Below, piece after piece: positions 1 through 5,957 of a DNA stretch of 7,877 bases (the first letter of the stretch is position 1; the number at the start of each line of letters is the position of its first letter). The notes under the pieces were generated by a model, which made no database searches, was not told the origin of the DNA, and worked only from the letters and a program-made list of their open reading frames with translations. The DNA is from JBGPIT01 sp041485125 (lineage in GTDB: Bacteria > Desulfobacterota > Binatia > UTPRO1). The stretch lies in assembly GCA_041485125.1 (NCBI GenBank), contig JBGPIT010000239.1, forward strand, positions 1-7,877, in the 5' to 3' direction. Made by a program: the position numbers and the translations under genes.

Positions 1-2
1 AC

Positions 3-1577
3 ACGAATACGATGTCGGTGGACTTCGGGAAGCTCACGCTCATCCAGACACTGACGGACACCACTGACACGCCCGTGCACACGATGCGCAAGCCGCAGGC
101 GGTCGTCGTGAGCCCGGTGGACTACGCCCACGTCTACGTCGTGACCAACGCGGACGACTCGGTCGTGGTGTTCAGCCGCGAGACCGATGACATGTCGGCG
201 AACTTCGGGAAGCTCACCTTCCTCCAGGTGCAGCAGCAGGCGCCCGGCAGCTGCGACACGATGGCTGGTATCTGCGGCCTCAACAACGCGAGATACCTGG
301 CCTTCTCACCTGATGGGGACTCCCTCTACGCGGCCGGGACCAAGGGCGACGCCACGGCGGGCACCATCGCGGTCTTCGCCCGCGACAACGACGACATGTC
401 CGCGAACTTCGGGAAGCTCACCTTCAAGCAGACCGTACGGAACCTCGAGAACGGCATCACTGCTCTCCATCACCCTTCCGCGATCGTCGTCAGTGGCGAC
501 GGCAATCACGTCTACGTCACGAGCCCGGGTGGCAAGTCGATCCATGCCTTCCTGCGCAATACCGGAGACGGGACGCTCACGCAGGTGGAGTTCCAGAAAG
601 ACGGAGGGATCACGAAGGGACTCAATGGAGCCTCCGGCGTCGCAATGGACTCCCCGAGCGGACGCTACGTCTACGTCACCGGCACCGGCGATGATGCGCT
701 GTCCGTCTTCCGCCGCAGCGCGGCCACCGGGAAGCTCACGATCCTCGAGACGGTGTTCAACGTCGCGGATCTCTCGCTCCCGGGCGTCCACGATCTCATC
801 AATCCGCAGGATGTCGTGGTCTCGCCCGACGGCAAGCACCTGTACGTGGCTTCCAGCACAGGGAACGTCCTCTCTTTCCTGATCGACATCTGCGGCGATG
901 GCATCCGTGGCACCGACGAGCAGTGCGACGATGTCAACACAATGAGCGGCGACGGTTGCTCCTCCACGTGCCAGCTCGAGCTCTGCGCGACGCCGTTGAC
1001 CGGCTGTACGACGGTTCACACCACCGCATCCCAGCAGGCGTCGCTCGCGATCAAGAACGATCCGCTGGCCGTCGACACGAAAGACCAGCTGCAGTGGAAG
1101 TGGGGCCAGGGAACGATCGCAGCGGGCGGGTACGGCGACCCTCGCCTCGACGCGACCTACGTCCTCTGCCTCTACGACGGCAGCATGGCCACGCAGCCGC
1201 TCATGAGCATTGCGGCGCCGCACGGAAACAACGACGACTGCAAGAGCGGCGACAAGTGCTGGAAGACGAGCCCGGGGCCTTCGACGGGCACGCCGCATGT
1301 GAACGTGCCGCAGGTGACGAAGTTCAAATACAGTGACAGGCTGTTCACCCCCAACGGCGTGCAGAAGGTGCAGCTGTCGACCGGTTCTGGCAACGCCTCG
1401 GTCAAGCTCAAGGGAAAGGGCATCAACCTCCAGCCGCCGGTCCTCTTTCCGGGAGGGCTCACGTCGCCGGTCACGGTGATGCTGAAGAACACCGCGAACA
1501 CCGACTGCTGGAAAGCCACGTACAGCGCCCCCTTCTTGGTGAACGACGGCAGGCAGTTCAAGGCCCAGAGCGATTGA
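3..1577 (+). CDS. Beta-propeller (lactonase-like) protein with DUF4215 Cys-rich repeat, 5' end outside window
   Basis: Likely an exported structural, binding or enzymatic beta-propeller; the substrate is unknown. The frame is open to the left edge, and the ATG at 12 is probably internal: it sits in the motif MSVDFGKLT, which recurs at residues 61 (MSANFGKLTF) and 129 (MSANFGKLTF), each marking one blade. Residue numbers here count from that ATG. Blade strands of the type VVVSPDGKHLYVAS recur up to about residue 290 and fit the lactonase/YVTN seven-bladed family (PF10282-like). Residues about 293-324 form a DUF4215 myxo-Cys unit (CGDGIRGTDEQCDD, then DGCSSTC). Residues about 325-521 are a separate domain with several Cys (LCATPLTGC, LCLYDG, DDCKSGDKC, DCWKAT) ending in QFKAQSD. 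I recall similar Cys-containing tails in deltaproteobacterial surface proteins but cannot name the domain. The signal peptide would lie off the window. No C-terminal anchor is visible. A strong terminator follows. Coding identity is firm; exact function is not. Confidence 0.85.
   Translation, partial: TNTMSVDFGKLTLIQTLTDTTDTPVHTMRKPQAVVVSPVDYAHVYVVTNADDSVVVFSRETDDMSANFGKLTFLQVQQQAPGSCDTMAGICGLNNARYLAFSPDGDSLYAAGTKGDATAGTIAVFARDNDDMSANFGKLTFKQTVRNLENGITALHHPSAIVVSGDGNHVYVTSPGGKSIHAFLRNTGDGTLTQVEFQKDGGITKGLNGASGVAMDSPSGRYVYVTGTGDDALSVFRRSAATGKLTILETVFNVADLSLPGVHDLINPQDVVVSPDGKHLYVASSTGNVLSFLIDICGDGIRGTDEQCDDVNTMSGDGCSSTCQLELCATPLTGCTTVHTTASQQASLAIKNDPLAVDTKDQLQWKWGQGTIAAGGYGDPRLDATYVLCLYDGSMATQPLMSIAAPHGNNDDCKSGDKCWKTSPGPSTGTPHVNVPQVTKFKYSDRLFTPNGVQKVQLSTGSGNASVKLKGKGINLQPPVLFPGGLTSPVTVMLKNTANTDCWKATYSAPFLVNDGRQFKAQSD
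22..421 (+). repeat. Three identical 16-bp copies encoding the blade motif (N)FGKLT
   Basis: The 16-mer ACTTCGGGAAGCTCAC occurs at 22-37, 202-217 and 406-421, in the same reading frame each time. A related shorter copy (CGGGAAGCTCACG) lies near 728-740. Spacings of 180 and 204 bases (60 and 68 residues) match the size of propeller blades plus loops. Identity at the DNA level, including synonymous positions, suggests recent blade duplication or gene conversion rather than protein constraint alone. Confidence 0.8.
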
Positions 1578-1606
1578 AAGCGCGCCGCGCGCCGGCGCGG
1601 TGACGC

Positions 1607-1650
1607 GATGGAGAGGGCGGCTCGCTCGGGCCGCCCTCTCCATCTATTGA
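1607..1650 (+). terminator. Strong rho-independent-type hairpin after the beta-propeller gene
   Basis: A perfect 15-bp inverted repeat, GATGGAGAGGGCGGC at 1607-1621 and its complement at 1630-1644, encloses an 8-base loop. It starts 29 bases after the stop codon at 1575-1577. The following bases are only weakly T-rich (TATTGA), so it is not a textbook intrinsic terminator. Its length, its GC content and its place between two independent genes make termination or 3'-end protection the best reading. Confidence 0.8.
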
Positions 1651-1683
1651 CGCCACTTTCAATCGCGAATCGATCGCGGGAGG
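1647..1683 (+). promoter_or_regulatory. Possible -35 box, small inverted repeat and RBS before the acyl-CoA synthetase
   Basis: TTGACG at 1647-1652 matches a sigma70 -35 box at five of six positions, but no convincing -10 hexamer lies 16-18 bases downstream. The perfect inverted repeat CGCGA-N5-TCGCG (1664-1678) could be a repressor site; short repeats of this kind are common operators of TetR-type regulators of fatty-acid genes, but no regulator gene is in view. GGGAGG at 1678-1683 is a good ribosome binding site, 4 bases before the ATG, and overlaps the repeat. The RBS is the firm part; promoter and operator are tentative. Confidence 0.4.
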
Positions 1684-1687
1684 CCCC

Positions 1688-3229
1688 ATGCATCCCGGCA
1701 CTCATGCCAAGACCAACCCGGAGAAGCCCGCATACGTGATGGCCGCGAGCGGCCACGTCGAGACGTACGGTGTGCTCGACGAGGCCTCGAACCGCGGCGC
1801 GCAGCTCTTTCGCTCGCTCGGCTTGAACGTCGGCGACGGCATCGCGATCTGCATGGAGAACCACCCGCGCTACTACGAGGTCTGTTGGGCGGCGCAACGC
1901 TCGGGCCTCTACTACACCGCGGCGAGCTCGCGGCTGACGCCGGGCGAGCTCGAGTACATCGTGAACGACTGCGACGCGAAGGTGCTGATCATGTCGAAGG
2001 CGATGGCCGAGCGCGCCGCGGCCCTCGTCGACACGACGCCGAACGTCGTCAAGCGCTACATGCTCGACGGCACGATCCCGGGCTTCGAGTCGTGGGAAGC
2101 CGCGGTCGCGGCACAGCCCGCGACGCCGATCGCTGACGAGCTCGAGGGCGCCGATCTGCTCTACTCGTCGGGGACGACCGGCCGGCCGAAGGGCGTGAAG
2201 CTCGACCTCGAGCACGCGCCGCTCGGGACGCCGAACGCGCTGTTTCTTCTGATCACCGCGATGTACGGGATGAAGCCCGAGAGCGTGTACCTCTCACCGG
2301 CGCCGCTCTACCACGCGGCGCCGCTGCGCTTTAACCTCACCACCCAGCGCGTCGGCGCGACGTGCATCATCATGGAGCACTTCGATCCCGAGGAGTTCCT
2401 GCGTCTGGTCGAGAAATACCGCGTGACGCACACACAGGTCGTGCCGACGATGTTCATCCGCATGCTGAAGCTGCCGGAGAGCGTGCGGAAGAAGTACGAC
2501 CTCTCGTCACTCCAAGTCGCGATCCACGCCGCCGCGCCGTGTCCGATCCCGGTGAAGCAGCAGATGATCGAGTGGTGGGGCCCGGTGATCTACGAGTACT
2601 ACGCCGGCACCGAGGGCAACGGCTTCTGCGCCATCGACTCGCAGGATTGGCTCGCGCACCAGGGCTCGGTCGGACGCGCGCTCGTCGGCAAGGCCCGTAT
2701 CGTCGACGACGACGGCCACGAGCTGCCGCCCGGTGAGGCGGGCACCATCTACTTCGAAGGCGGCACGAGCTTCGAGTACCACAAGGATCCCGCCAAGACC
2801 GCGCAGAGCCGGAACGCCAAGGGCTGGTCGACGCTCGGCGACATCGGCTACGTCGACGCGGAGGGCTATCTCTTCCTCACCGACCGCAAGGCCAACATGA
2901 TCATCTCGGGCGGCGTCAACATCTACCCGCAAGAGGCGGAGAACCTCCTCGTCACGCACCCCAAGGTGCAGGACGTCGCCGTCTTCGGCGTGCCGAACGA
3001 GGACTTCGGCGAGGAGGTGAAGGCCGTCGTGCAGCCCGTCGACATGGCCGCGGCGGGGCCCGTCCTCGCACAGGAGCTGATCGACTTCTGTCGCGCCAAC
3101 CTCGCCGACATCAAGTGCCCGCGCTCGGTCGACTTCGAGGCGGAGCTGCCGCGCCACCCTACCGGCAAGCTCTACAAGCGCCTCCTCAAGGACCGATATT
3201 GGAAGGGCCACCAGACGCGGATCTTGTGA
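1688..3229 (+). CDS. Acyl-CoA synthetase / AMP-dependent CoA ligase (FadD-like, ANL superfamily)
   Basis: Activates a carboxylic acid, probably a fatty or alicyclic/aromatic acid, to its CoA thioester through an acyl-adenylate in the cytoplasm. The 513 residues are the normal length. The phosphate-binding motif SSGTTGRPKG is at 160-169, the adenine motif YEYYAGTEG at 302-310, the ATP-ribose Asp at 385 (STLGDIGY), and the hinge DRKANMIISGGVNIYP starts at 399. The catalytic Lys is 494 in HPTGKLYKRLL. P488-x4-G493-K494 fits the PX4GK pattern at which protein acetyltransferases silence many acyl-CoA synthetases, so post-translational control is plausible. The start is supported by GGGAGG 4 bases upstream and by the MHPG-x-HA opening, which I recall as typical of this subgroup (Mycobacterium FadD4-like). 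The gene stands alone after a terminator. The methyltransferase follows 32 bp later but has its own promoter-like motif. The exact substrate cannot be read from the sequence. Confidence 0.95.
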   Translation: MHPGTHAKTNPEKPAYVMAASGHVETYGVLDEASNRGAQLFRSLGLNVGDGIAICMENHPRYYEVCWAAQRSGLYYTAASSRLTPGELEYIVNDCDAKVLIMSKAMAERAAALVDTTPNVVKRYMLDGTIPGFESWEAAVAAQPATPIADELEGADLLYSSGTTGRPKGVKLDLEHAPLGTPNALFLLITAMYGMKPESVYLSPAPLYHAAPLRFNLTTQRVGATCIIMEHFDPEEFLRLVEKYRVTHTQVVPTMFIRMLKLPESVRKKYDLSSLQVAIHAAAPCPIPVKQQMIEWWGPVIYEYYAGTEGNGFCAIDSQDWLAHQGSVGRALVGKARIVDDDGHELPPGEAGTIYFEGGTSFEYHKDPAKTAQSRNAKGWSTLGDIGYVDAEGYLFLTDRKANMIISGGVNIYPQEAENLLVTHPKVQDVAVFGVPNEDFGEEVKAVVQPVDMAAAGPVLAQELIDFCRANLADIKCPRSVDFEAELPRHPTGKLYKRLLKDRYWKGHQTRIL

Positions 3230-3246
3230 GTCGGCGAATGATCGCG

Positions 3247-3255
3247 TGCTAGGAT
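3247..3255 (+). promoter_or_regulatory. Extended -10 promoter motif placed for a leaderless transcript
   Basis: TGCTAGGAT contains the hexamer TAGGAT at 3250-3255 with the extended TG one base before it. Six bases separate it from the methyltransferase ATG at 3262, so transcription would begin at or next to the start codon. A partial -35 match (TTGTGA, 3224-3229, overlapping the upstream stop codon) is 20 bases away, which is longer than usual. No Shine-Dalgarno sequence is otherwise evident, although AGGA inside the motif could act weakly as one. Confidence 0.45.
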
Positions 3256-3261
3256 CGCCGC

Positions 3262-3936
3262 ATGAAACCGAGCTGCCGCCGTGTGACCGTCCGTGAAGGG
3301 TATGACGGATGGTCGCGCACCTACGACCACATTCCGAACCCGCTGGTGTTGATGGACGATCGCCACACGCTCGCCCTGCTCCGCCCGGCGGCGGGCGAGC
3401 GCGTCCTCGACGCCGGCTGCGGCACGGGACGCCACCTCGGCGCCATGCTCGCGGCGGGCAGCCGCCCGTGCGGTCTCGACTTCTCATGCGGCATGCTGCG
3501 GGTCACGCGCCGCAAGTTCCCGCGCGCCGCGGTCGCGATCGCCGACCTCGAGCAGCCGCTGCCGGTGCGTTCTCGACGGTTCGACGCCGTTCTCTGCGCG
3601 CTCGTCGGCGAGCACCTGCGCCGCCTGCCGGCGCTCTTCCGCGAGATGCACGCGGCGCTTCGTCCCGGCGGCCGCGTCGTCTTCTCGGTCTTTCATCCCG
3701 AGATGGTCGCGGCGGGGAAAGAGGCGCGCTTCGAGGATGCAGGCGTCGAGTTCCGCTTGGGCGCCGAGCACCACACCGTCGCCGACTACGCGACGATGCT
3801 CGACGATGCCGGCTTCCGCGAGGTCGGCGTCCACGAGTTCCGCGGCGACCCCGATCTCGCGACGGCCGCGCCGAACGGCGCAAAGTACGTCGGCGCGCCG
3901 ATCCTTCTCGTCGTCCGCGGCGCGAAGCGCGCGTAG
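3262..3936 (+). CDS. Class I SAM-dependent methyltransferase (Methyltransf_11 / UbiE-like)
   Basis: A soluble 224-residue Rossmann methyltransferase that would transfer a methyl group from S-adenosylmethionine; the acceptor is not predictable. The SAM-binding motif I, VLDAGCGTGRHL, starts at residue 48, followed by the acidic-strand region GLDFSCGML, the motif RFDAVLCA at about 107-114, and the post-II signature LRPGGRVVFSVFHPE from about 133. The N-terminal segment (VREGYDGWSRTYD, about residues 9-21) matches the substrate-side helix common in this family. The gene begins 32 bp after the CoA ligase stop codon but has its own extended -10 motif, so it may be transcribed separately. Length is usual. 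Family assignment is firm and substrate unknown. Nothing ties it to the neighbouring ligase or HEPN gene beyond proximity. Confidence 0.9.
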   Translation: MKPSCRRVTVREGYDGWSRTYDHIPNPLVLMDDRHTLALLRPAAGERVLDAGCGTGRHLGAMLAAGSRPCGLDFSCGMLRVTRRKFPRAAVAIADLEQPLPVRSRRFDAVLCALVGEHLRRLPALFREMHAALRPGGRVVFSVFHPEMVAAGKEARFEDAGVEFRLGAEHHTVADYATMLDDAGFREVGVHEFRGDPDLATAAPNGAKYVGAPILLVVRGAKRA

Positions 3937-3978
3937 CGCTCCATCGCGGGTGCGGCGTAGAGCGCCCATCTCGCAAGC

Positions 3979-3987
3979 TGCTATAAG
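3979..3987 (+). promoter_or_regulatory. Extended -10 promoter motif before the HEPN gene
   Basis: TGCTATAAG gives the hexamer TATAAG (3982-3987, five of six to consensus) with the extended TG at 3979-3980. Exactly six bases then separate it from the GTG at 3994, the same geometry as before the methyltransferase. No -35 box and no convincing Shine-Dalgarno sequence are visible, so a leaderless mRNA starting at the GTG is likely. Confidence 0.5.
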
Positions 3988-3993
3988 CGGGAC

Positions 3994-4404
3994 GTGGCGA
4001 AGCGTCGCGAAGACGGAGCGCTGTGGCTCAGGCAGGCGGCCGACGACTTTCGGTTCGCGCGTCTCGCGGCAAGACAGAAATTCTACGCGCAGGCGTGTTT
4101 CATCTCACAACAGGTCGGCGAGAAGGCTGCAAAGGCGGTTCACTACCACCTCGGGGCTCGTCCGGTGATCGGACATTCCGTTCAGGCGCTGCTGAGGCGC
4201 CTCAATGCGCGCGCGGGTGTCACCCAGGCGCTGATCACATCCGGCGGCGAGCTCGATCAGTTCTACGTCGCGACACGTTATCCTGACGCGCTTCCAGGGA
4301 TAGCGCCCGCAGATGCCTTCTCGACTGCGCAGGCGCGAGGCGCACTCACTGCCGCTGGAAGGATCTTGCGATGGGCGAGAGCTCAGCTCCGTCGCCCGCG
4401 GTAG
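3994..4404 (+). CDS. HEPN domain protein (candidate toxin/RNase or NTase partner)
   Basis: A 136-residue all-helical HEPN protein of the PF05168 kind, typically encoded beside a minimal nucleotidyltransferase. Recognisable conserved blocks are the first helix WLRQAADDFRFARLA (11-25), the helix YAQACFISQQVGEKAAKA (31-48), the turn HS at 61-62, and LDQFYVATRYPD (87-98), the family's C-terminal signature. R56-x4-H61 formally matches the HEPN RNase pattern Rx4-6H, but it lies in the middle of the protein where the family usually has a plain GHS/THS turn, and no Tyr follows at H+2 as in HepT toxins; catalysis is therefore uncertain. The GTG start is chosen because it begins the conserved first helix and follows a -10-like motif. 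The gene overlaps the nucleotidyltransferase by 34 bases, showing an operon. Base use looks less GC-rich than in the neighbours, which may mean horizontal acquisition. Confidence 0.85.
   Translation: MAKRREDGALWLRQAADDFRFARLAARQKFYAQACFISQQVGEKAAKAVHYHLGARPVIGHSVQALLRRLNARAGVTQALITSGGELDQFYVATRYPDALPGIAPADAFSTAQARGALTAAGRILRWARAQLRRPR
4357..4363 (+). promoter_or_regulatory. Ribosome binding site of the MNT nucleotidyltransferase
   Basis: GGAAGGA lies inside the end of the HEPN gene, seven bases before the ATG at 4371. It decides the start of the nucleotidyltransferase and implies translation coupled to the HEPN gene. Confidence 0.6.
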
Positions 4405-4694
4405 CGGCATGGCTGGAGCGCTTGCCGACGCTCCTGCAACGCCGCGACGTCGCCGCGGTCTATCTCTTTGGCTCCTGGGCTCGTGGCGACGCGGATGCTC
4501 ACAGCGACATCGACCTCATCATCGTTGCGCCATCGGCTCGCCCGTTCGTGGAGCGGTTTCGCGACTACCCCGAGCTCTTACAGGTGCCGGTCGGGATCGA
4601 TCTTCTCATCTATACGCCCGAGGAATTCGCGCGAGAACGCCGCCAGAACCGTTTCGTCCGCCACGCGATCCGCGAAGCGCGGCGGCTGGTCTAA
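4371..4694 (+). CDS. Minimal nucleotidyltransferase (MNT) paired with HEPN protein
   Basis: A 107-residue polymerase-beta-type nucleotidyltransferase (PF01909/PF18765-like), the usual size for an MNT. The signature FGSWARGDADAHSDIDLII spans 33-51. G34-S35 bind the triphosphate, D46 and D48 are the metal-binding pair of SDID, and D77 in VGIDLLIY is the third acidic residue, so the active site looks intact. In characterised MntA/HepT (type VII toxin-antitoxin) pairs the MNT neutralises the HEPN RNase by AMPylating it. The same role is likely here by homology but not shown, because this HEPN is of a different subfamily from HepT. The start has a good RBS inside the HEPN gene, and the two reading frames overlap by 34 bases. 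The gene converges with the L,D-transpeptidase gene, with only 8 bp between stop codons and no terminator visible there. Confidence 0.88.
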   Translation: MGESSAPSPAVAAWLERLPTLLQRRDVAAVYLFGSWARGDADAHSDIDLIIVAPSARPFVERFRDYPELLQVPVGIDLLIYTPEEFARERRQNRFVRHAIREARRLV

Positions 4695-4702
4695 CGGCGC
4701 GG

Positions 4703-5908
4703 TTACTTCCGCAGCACGACGGGAGTCTCGGGCTTGATCATGCGCGCGAGCTCGGAGACGTCCCAGTTGGTGAGTCGGATGCAGCCGTGCGACGCGGTGT
4801 GGCCGATGTTCGACGGCTCGGGCGTGCCGTGGATGCCGTAGTGCTCCTTGGTGAGGTCAATCCAGATCAGGCCGACGGGATTGTTCGGGCCCGGTTGAAG
4901 GACGGCCGGACGATCGCCCGACGGCGCGTCCCAGAAGAGCTTCGGGTAATAGTGGAAGCGCGGCGTACGCGCGATGTACGTGACGGCCCAGTCGCCGACC
5001 GGCAGCGGGTCGTGCGCGCTGCCGGTCGTCGCCGGATACCACGCGAGGATCTTGCCGTCGCCGTCGAGCGCCATCACGGCGCTGTCGGAGGCATCGACGA
5101 CCACCGACGCCGCGGCGGGCGGCCGGCTCGCGCGTACGTTCGGCACCAGCACGACCTCGCCGGGCAGCTCGTAGCGCTTCTCGGGATTCAGCTCGAGGAG
5201 CAAGTCGGGCTTCACATGGAAGCGCTCGCCGACGGCCTCGATGCCCGACTCGTAGCCGAGGCGCGGCAGCTTCGAGCGCGCCATCATGCCGCGCGGGAGC
5301 GGCACGAACGTTCCGGTCGCGTCGGCCGTCGTCACGAGATGCGGCACGATCGCCTTGCTGCCGTCGTCGAGCGCGGCCCAGGTGGCGGCGTCGACCTCAC
5401 CGGTGCGGTGGAGGCCGCGCGTCGCTTGGAACGCCGAGATCGCGCCCTTGGTGTTGCGGCCGTACTTGGCATCGATTTCGCCGACCGAGAAGCGCGCGCG
5501 GTCGAGCATGATCTGCGCGCGCAGGATCGCCTCGCGCGACGCTTCAGGCGCGACGAGCTCCCGCAGCGTCGGATCGTTGACCAGGTCGATGCGGAGCGGC
5601 GGCGCGAGCTCGACTTCGGGGGCCGCCGGCGGCTCGGGTTCGCGCGAGGCCGGACCGGAGACGTCGGGAGCGTTCGCCGGAATGCCGTTGGTGAGCGGCG
5701 GCGGTTCCGCGTCGGCGCGTAACGACCCGCGACCCGGCTCGCGCTCGACGATCGCCGAGGAAACGGTCTTCCGGTCCCGGCGTACCGCGTCGCTGCTCTC
5801 GAGCGTGCTCAGCTCGCAACCGCCGAGCGCGACGAGCAGGAGCAGGATCAACAGGCGCGTCGCGATCACGAGGCGCCGGCGGAGGTCGTCTTCACCAGAG
5901 ATCTGCAC
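4703..5908 (-). CDS. L,D-transpeptidase (YkuD domain) lipoprotein with peptidoglycan-binding domain
   Basis: A cell-envelope enzyme expected to cross-link peptidoglycan or attach proteins to it. With the GTG at 5908 the protein has 401 residues: n-region with RRR, hydrophobic core LLILLLLVAL, then lipobox LGGC with Cys31 as lipid site; a Pro-rich linker about 68-106; a PG_binding_1 domain about 127-180 (AKYGRNTKGAISAFQ); a LysM-like stretch about 218-258 ending LVPNV; and a YkuD domain about 268-400. Catalytic residues are visible as H360 (IHGTPEP) and S373-H374-G375-C376-I-R, with C376 the nucleophile. Start is uncertain. A TTG at 5977 would give an implausibly long leader; a GTG at 5869 would give the minimal signal MIATRLLILLLLVALGGC. 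Neither has an RBS. GTG 5908 is preferred for its basic n-region, and TACCGT (5921-5916) lies seven bases before it, like other starts here. It follows the membrane protein on the same strand after 49 bp but is functionally unrelated. Confidence 0.9.
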   Translation of the reverse strand: MQISGEDDLRRRLVIATRLLILLLLVALGGCELSTLESSDAVRRDRKTVSSAIVEREPGRGSLRADAEPPPLTNGIPANAPDVSGPASREPEPPAAPEVELAPPLRIDLVNDPTLRELVAPEASREAILRAQIMLDRARFSVGEIDAKYGRNTKGAISAFQATRGLHRTGEVDAATWAALDDGSKAIVPHLVTTADATGTFVPLPRGMMARSKLPRLGYESGIEAVGERFHVKPDLLLELNPEKRYELPGEVVLVPNVRASRPPAAASVVVDASDSAVMALDGDGKILAWYPATTGSAHDPLPVGDWAVTYIARTPRFHYYPKLFWDAPSGDRPAVLQPGPNNPVGLIWIDLTKEHYGIHGTPEPSNIGHTASHGCIRLTNWDVSELARMIKPETPVVLRK

Positions 5909-5937
5909 TGCTCCGACGGTAAAGAAAAGTCCGCGCC

Positions 5938-5952
5938 TTCGCCATCGGCGAA
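5938..5952 (-). terminator. Small hairpin after the SOI-like gene
   Basis: TTCGCC-ATC-GGCGAA is a perfect 6-bp inverted repeat beginning five bases after the stop codon at 5960-5958 on the minus strand. A T-rich tract (TTTTCTTT) follows, but only after nine GC-rich bases, so it would be a weak terminator at best. It may separate the monooxygenase/isomerase unit from the transpeptidase gene. Confidence 0.3.
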
Positions 5953-5957
5953 ATTCG

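Noticed and set aside
306..1643. A 445-codon minus-strand open frame
   Set aside because: Antisense to the beta-propeller gene, which has clear repeats and domains; the antisense product is featureless and would begin inside the terminator hairpin.
2507..3487. A 326-codon minus-strand open frame
   Set aside because: Antisense to the CoA ligase and methyltransferase, both with intact catalytic motifs.
4313..5722. A 469-codon plus-strand open frame
   Set aside because: It overlaps the end of the HEPN gene and the MNT gene in another frame and then lies antisense to the transpeptidase. No family motif is visible.
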